Part shown: piece by piece, positions 30,345 to 32,081 of the stretch
Layout of the letters: every line of letters starts with the position of its first letter
Position numbering within the stretch: position 1 is the stretch's first letter
Assembly: GCA_034211175.1 (NCBI GenBank)
Contig: JAXHUH010000015.1
Location: 1-32,081, forward strand
Length of the DNA stretch: 32,081 bases
Source: JAXHUH01 sp034211175
Lineage (GTDB): Bacteria > Actinomycetota > Acidimicrobiia > Acidimicrobiales > CAIXPF01
Direction: 5' to 3'
The notes under the pieces: generated by a model
The model's database searches: none
Told to the model about the DNA's origin: nothing
The model's input: only the letters and a program-made list of their open reading frames with translations
Translations under genes and position numbers: made by a program

Positions 30345-30665
30345 TCACGGCAGGTGGAACACCTCGTCGACCGTGCGCATCATCTGGTCGGCCGCGGTGC
30401 CGTCGCCCTCGAAGAACGGCGCCATCATCGCCTGCCACTCGGTGTTGACCGGCTCGTCGGCCATGGCGGCGAGGGCCTCGTCGAAGGTGCCCGGCGTCTC
30501 GACGTAGCCGATGAGCAGGCCCTCGTCGGTCAGGAACAGTGAGTAGTTGCGCCAGCCCGAGCGGGTCAGTGCCTCCTGCATCTGCGGCCACACGTCCTCG
30601 TGGTGCTTCCGGTACTCGTCGAGACGATCGGGGCGCACTCGCAGGGTGAAGCAGGTCCGGTTCAC
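30345..30665 (-). CDS. rhaM: L-rhamnose mutarotase
   Basis: 106 residues, close to the 104 of E. coli RhaM. Hallmarks are CFTLRVRPDRLDEYRKHHED, VWPQMQEALTRSGWRNYSLF, LLIGYVETPG and the closing EVFHLP. It interconverts the alpha and beta anomers of L-rhamnose in the cytoplasm. GTG 30665 is preferred because GAGGAG lies 8 nt upstream and the N-terminus (MNRTCFTLRV) matches the family; GTG 30671 is only 2 nt from that sequence. It lies downstream of a rhamnose-type binding-protein gene on the same strand, as in rhamnose uptake operons, with a strong hairpin in the 127-nt gap. Confidence 0.86.
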   Translation of the reverse strand: MNRTCFTLRVRPDRLDEYRKHHEDVWPQMQEALTRSGWRNYSLFLTDEGLLIGYVETPGTFDEALAAMADEPVNTEWQAMMAPFFEGDGTAADQMMRTVDEVFHLP

Positions 30666-30691
30666 GATCACGGCTCCTCGGGGAACGCCGC

Positions 30692-30725
30692 GGCCGGGCC
30701 GATCAGCGCGGGGATCGGCCCGGCC
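30692..30725 (-). promoter_or_regulatory. Intercistronic 13-bp hairpin between the binding-protein gene and rhaM
   Basis: 30692-30704 pairs perfectly with 30713-30725, loop 8 nt. It sits 27 nt upstream of the rhaM start. A second, bulged hairpin (30771-30779 with 30787-30796) overlaps the stop of the binding-protein gene. Together they could attenuate read-through or protect the upstream mRNA, as seen after other binding-protein genes. Confidence 0.58.
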
Positions 30726-30792
30726 CGGGGGCGATGTCGGTCGACGGTCGGTCCGGTCGACGTGGGTCAGGTGACGGGGACGGGTGCCCCGG

Positions 30793-31986
30793 TCACAGGT
30801 CGTCGGGTGTGTAGACGGTGAACGGCCCCATCACGACCCGCAGGCCGGCGTCGCGGGTCGGGTCGGCCTCGATCGTGTACTCGCCCATCCGTCCGGCCTC
30901 GAACGACACGCCCTCGGCGGCCTCGATCTGGCCGGTGGCGATGCCGTAGGTGGCGTAGGTGGTCAGGTAGCCGAGGTCGACGAAGCTCCACAGCGCGAAC
31001 TCCGGGGAGCAGCCGTTGGCCGCGAAGTCGGCCATCTCGTCGGGCAGGCCGAGGCCGGACACCTTGACGTCCTCGCACAGGCCCTCGTCCTGCATGGCCT
31101 TCGCCGCGGCGGCGATGCCGACGGTGGTCGGCGCCATGATCAGCTCGAGGTCGGCGTGGGAGTCGACGAGGGCGAGCGCCTGGTTGTAGGACTCGTCGGC
31201 GTCGTCGTTGCCGTAGACGGTGTCGACCAGCTCGAGGTTCTCGTACTGCGGGTCCTCGAGCGCGGTCTCCATCGACGCGATCCACGCGTTCTGGTTCGCC
31301 GCGTCCGGCGAGGCCGACAGGATGGCGAACGGGCCGCCGTCGTCGCCGAGGATGCTGAGCGCCATGTCGGCCATGACCCGGCCGGTCTCGTCGAAGTCGA
31401 CCTGGGCGACGAAGAGGCTCTCGCCCTGGCCCGACGGGATCGGCGAGTCCCAGGCCGTGACCACGATGCCGGCCTCGGCCGCCTCGTCGACCGCGGTCTG
31501 GATCTGGTCGCCGGCGTTGTTCGAGATCATGACCGCGTCGACGCCCTGGGTCACCGCGTTGGCCATGAACTCGAGCTGGCCGGTCGTGTCGGCGCACGAG
31601 GCCGGGGCCACGAACGACGGCTCGTCGACCCCCAGCTCACCGGCGGCTTCCATCGCGCCCTCGTTGGCCTGGTCGAACACGGCGATGCCGGTGCACTTCG
31701 GCAGCAGGATCGAGTTCATGGCGTCGCCGCCCTCGATGGCGACCACGTCGCCACCGCCCGACGCGTCGTCGCCGTCGCCCTCCTCGTCACCGTCGTCGGC
31801 GCCGGCCTCGTCATCGGCGGTGGTCGTGTCCGCCGAGTCGTCGTCGCCCTCGTCGGACGTCTCGTCGCCGGCGGTGGTCGTGGTGTCCTCCGCCGCCGTG
31901 GTGTCGTCGTCATCGTCGCCGCACGCGCCGGCGACCAGCACGAACGCGGCGAGCAACGCCAGCACTCGGAGCAGTTGCTGTCTCAT
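30793..31986 (-). CDS. Sugar ABC transporter solute-binding lipoprotein, rhamnose (RhaS) type
   Basis: 397 residues. A signal peptide with lipobox ends at Cys22 (VLVAGAC). A very acidic Asp/Thr/Glu linker (about 23-78) follows, then a periplasmic-binding-protein type 1 domain (Peripla_BP_4). The domain start MNSILLPKCTGIAVFDQANE, NAVTQGVDAVMISNNAG, VTAWDSPIPSG and ALALVDSHADLELIMAPTTV fit RhaS-like proteins, which capture L-rhamnose for an ABC importer. Sugar specificity is inferred from the rhaM neighbour. ATG 31986 has GGGGGGAG about 8 nt upstream. The permease and ATPase genes are not in the window and would lie to the right if the operon is complete. The 95 nt upstream include ACACGTGT (32005-32012), a small palindrome. 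Confidence 0.88.
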   Translation of the reverse strand: MRQQLLRVLALLAAFVLVAGACGDDDDDTTAAEDTTTTAGDETSDEGDDDSADTTTADDEAGADDGDEEGDGDDASGGGDVVAIEGGDAMNSILLPKCTGIAVFDQANEGAMEAAGELGVDEPSFVAPASCADTTGQLEFMANAVTQGVDAVMISNNAGDQIQTAVDEAAEAGIVVTAWDSPIPSGQGESLFVAQVDFDETGRVMADMALSILGDDGGPFAILSASPDAANQNAWIASMETALEDPQYENLELVDTVYGNDDADESYNQALALVDSHADLELIMAPTTVGIAAAAKAMQDEGLCEDVKVSGLGLPDEMADFAANGCSPEFALWSFVDLGYLTTYATYGIATGQIEAAEGVSFEAGRMGEYTIEADPTRDAGLRVVMGPFTVYTPDDL

Positions 31987-32081
31987 CGGGTTCTCCCCCC
32001 TTGTGTCACACGTGTACGAGATCGGTTCACGGCGCGGCGTGGCGCGCCGGGGTCGGCCCCGGTCCGGCGGCGTTTGCGTCG

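Noticed and set aside
13658..32011. The word CTTGTGTCACAC shared by the TetR/ABC region (about 13658) and the rhaS-type upstream region (about 31999)
   Set aside because: A 12-base match between two places in 32 kb is expected by chance, and the flanks do not align with equal spacing.

Overview
The window is a gene-dense, very GC-rich stretch of an actinobacterial chromosome, with codon third positions almost always G or C and many GTG starts. An F420-type luciferase-like oxidoreductase, lipoproteins with Asp/Thr-rich linkers, a DUF4259-like protein and TANNNT -10 boxes sitting directly in front of start codons all fit the class Acidimicrobiia (Ilumatobacter/Iamia-like). That taxonomic placement is inference. 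No RNA genes, CRISPR arrays, insertion sequences or phage genes were seen.

Layout. 1-270: the end of an unidentified gene. 338-7157: two copies of a cassette in which an ECF-like sigma factor overlaps, by a GTGA, a gene for a single-pass membrane protein with an exported Asp-box (BNR) beta-propeller. A DUF2461 gene and an F420-type oxidoreductase lie between the copies. 7227-9441: a DUF4259-like protein, three 51-bp palindromic repeats and a FAD monooxygenase. 9655-13924: a repeat cluster, a heterodimeric ABC exporter pair and a truncated TetR gene beside it. 13925-17028: a crotonase, an anchored coiled-coil protein, a RidA-family protein and a quinone oxidoreductase. 17350-20367: a GH92 glycosidase and a membrane-anchored YceI protein. 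20572-22693: an AraC regulator followed by a nitrilase, with an AraC-like direct-repeat operator between them. 22831-24317: a third sigma factor divergent from a Crp/Fnr regulator. 24395-28338: a coding remnant, a membrane protein, and a minus-strand group of SH3-like protein, M15 peptidase lipoprotein and a DUF7711-like protein. 28448-30318: a nitroreductase and a second medium-chain reductase. 30345-31986: rhamnose mutarotase and a rhamnose-type ABC solute-binding lipoprotein, probably the end of an uptake operon that continues to the right.

Themes. The two sigma/propeller cassettes look like a transmembrane signalling module: a sigma factor co-translated with a membrane protein that has a short conserved cytoplasmic tail and a large exported propeller, without a recognisable classical anti-sigma domain. 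A second theme is translation initiation. Five genes have a TANNNT box 6-8 nt before the start codon (leaderless architecture). Three more such boxes precede mini-ORFs whose stop codon overlaps the start of the main gene. A third is a family of palindromic repeats with ends CGAACTGGC and GCCAGAAC, present as a triplet and as one perfect 44-bp palindrome.
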